Source: JBQTKD01 sp963703165
GTDB taxonomy: Bacteria; Actinomycetota; Actinomycetes; Sporichthyales; Sporichthyaceae
Direction: 5' to 3'
Assembly (NCBI GenBank): GCA_963703165.1
Contig: OY969798.1
Location: 5,084,001 to 5,148,000 of the forward strand
DNA length: 64,000 nucleotides
A program made the translations under genes and the position numbers. Numbering within the stretch: position 1 is the first letter of the stretch; every line of letters starts with the position of its first letter. Below, one piece after another: positions 63,156-64,000 of the stretch. The notes beneath the pieces were generated by a model. That model was not told where the DNA came from and ran no database searches. It worked only from the letters and a program-made list of their open reading frames with translations.

Positions 63156-64000
63156 GTGAGCACGAGAACCATCGAGGTCGAAGGACTGCCGACACGTATC
63201 CGTGTCGAGGGTGATCCCACCGCGCCGCCGGTCGTGCTGCTGCACGGCATCACGCGGTCGTTGGACGACTGGGCGCTGCAGTTCCCGTTGCTGAGTACGG
63301 ATCACCGCGTGATCTCCTTGGACATGCACGGCTTCGGTCACTCGGCCCGACGGCCCGAACCGGCGTCGCTGACCGCCCTCGCGCGCGGCGTCGTCGCGAC
63401 CCTCGACGCCCTCGACGAGAAGCGCCCGGTGCACGTGATGGGCAACTCCCTCGGCGGCGCGACGTCGCTGCACCTGCAGAGCCTCGCGCCGGAGCGCGTC
63501 GCGAGCGTGACGCTGGTCAACAGCGCCGGGTTCGGCAGCGAGGTCACCTACCTGCTGCGCATGTTGGCGATCCCGCGCCTCGGTGAGGCGATCCTCAAGA
63601 AGCCGAACCGCGTCGGGCTCAAGCACATCGAACGCAACCTCTACCGGGACCCGAAGCTGGCGACCAAGGAGCGCGTCGCGAACGCGTTGACGATGGCGCG
63701 CCTGCCTGGGGCCGCGGAGTTCATGGCCGAATTGCTCCCGACTCTCGGGACCTTCCGCGGGGTACAGGCCCCATGGCGCGAGCAGATGGTTGCGGCCGTG
63801 GCGGCCCACCAGCGGCCGACGCTGATCGTCTGGGGAGAGAACGACCGGATCCTGCCCGCGCACCATGCCGAGGCTGCTCGCAAGGCGTTCCCGCACGCGC
63901 GTCTGCACATGTTCGCCAACACCGGGCACTGCCCGATGATCGAGCGCCCGGAGGCCTTCGCGACCCTGGCGCGCGAGTTCGTGGCGTCGACGAAAGCCGG
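63156..64000 (+). CDS. Alpha/beta hydrolase, C-terminus cut by window edge
   Basis: At least 281 residues from GTG 63156 with GAGG upstream; no stop before 64000. Alpha/beta-hydrolase motifs: L-L-H-G-I-T (oxyanion loop), D-M-H-G-F-G-H-S, nucleophile elbow M-G-N-S-L-G-G-A, acid in G-E-N-D-R-I-L-P and His in N-T-G-H-C-P-M-I. The substrate is unknown; such enzymes act as esterases, epoxide hydrolases or C-C hydrolases. The start of a C-terminal extension is cut off. Confidence 0.85.
   Translation, partial: MSTRTIEVEGLPTRIRVEGDPTAPPVVLLHGITRSLDDWALQFPLLSTDHRVISLDMHGFGHSARRPEPASLTALARGVVATLDALDEKRPVHVMGNSLGGATSLHLQSLAPERVASVTLVNSAGFGSEVTYLLRMLAIPRLGEAILKKPNRVGLKHIERNLYRDPKLATKERVANALTMARLPGAAEFMAELLPTLGTFRGVQAPWREQMVAAVAAHQRPTLIVWGENDRILPAHHAEAARKAFPHARLHMFANTGHCPMIERPEAFATLAREFVASTKA

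Overview
This window is high-GC DNA (roughly two-thirds G+C by eye) with dense coding, frequent GTG starts, many 4-base stop/start overlaps and Shethna/mycobacterial-type ferredoxins. It is a chromosomal segment of an actinomycete; a Sporichthya- or Mycobacteriales-like organism is possible but not proven. I see no rRNA, tRNA, CRISPR array, transposase or phage gene. The window cuts a crotonase gene at its left end and an alpha/beta hydrolase at its right end.

Layout. (1) 1-9.8 kb: a catabolic/acyl-CoA cluster with a crotonase tail, an SDR, a MarR regulator, an acyl-CoA synthetase broken by three single-base insertions, a PaaX-like regulator divergent from a second acyl-CoA synthetase, a cytochrome P450, and an opposing thioesterase, 7Fe-type ferredoxin and FAD oxidoreductase. 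(2) 10-18.8 kb: three tandem AT3-acyltransferase/SGNH-esterase modules, each ending in a GTGA translational overlap, probably for O-acylation of a cell-surface glycan. (3) 18.8-29.2 kb: a PucR regulator divergent from an operon for a soluble diiron monooxygenase (SDIMO). The operon holds a NuoF-like flavoprotein, two small proteins (one SCP2-like), a MetE/epoxyalkane:coenzyme M transferase-like protein, an MmoB-type coupling protein, a NuoE-like [2Fe-2S] ferredoxin, and beta, alpha and small subunits. A strong hairpin and a CoA ligase follow. (4) 29.2-33.7 kb: a Ser/Thr kinase with a lipoprotein, a WS/DGAT acyltransferase and a thiolase. (5) 33.8-55 kb: a molybdenum/tungsten island with an FdhF/YdeP oxidoreductase, an NAD-linked formate dehydrogenase (FdsA plus a fused NuoE-NuoF subunit), two MoeA proteins (one fused to a PBP domain), a tungstate ABC transporter (TupABC), two GntR-PBP sensors, a TauE/SafE permease, a tungsten-type aldehyde:ferredoxin oxidoreductase, a MobA-MoaD fusion, an orphan Leu-type binding lipoprotein and a second MobA-like protein. 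(6) 55.1-57.9 kb: an SDR, a second EaCoMT/MetE-like protein and a ComA (phosphosulfolactate synthase) homologue. (7) 57.9-64 kb: a small membrane protein, a frameshifted hybrid histidine kinase, a 3-hydroxyacyl-CoA dehydrogenase followed by a 16-bp hairpin, a small membrane protein and an alpha/beta hydrolase.

The most notable hypothesis is a coenzyme M-dependent alkene/epoxide pathway. The SDIMO would make an epoxide, the EaCoMT-like proteins would open it with CoM, the SDR would oxidise the hydroxyalkyl-CoM, and the ComA homologue would start CoM synthesis. The monooxygenase has no ordinary FAD/[2Fe-2S] reductase gene beside it. It carries instead a NuoF-like plus NuoE-like pair that could pass electrons from NADH to the hydroxylase, which would be an unusual electron supply for an SDIMO. 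The neighbouring island points to tungsten use in what is otherwise an oxygen-using organism.

Four single-base frame disruptions occur, three in one gene with an identical CCC-G-AC context. They may be assembly errors and should be checked against raw reads.
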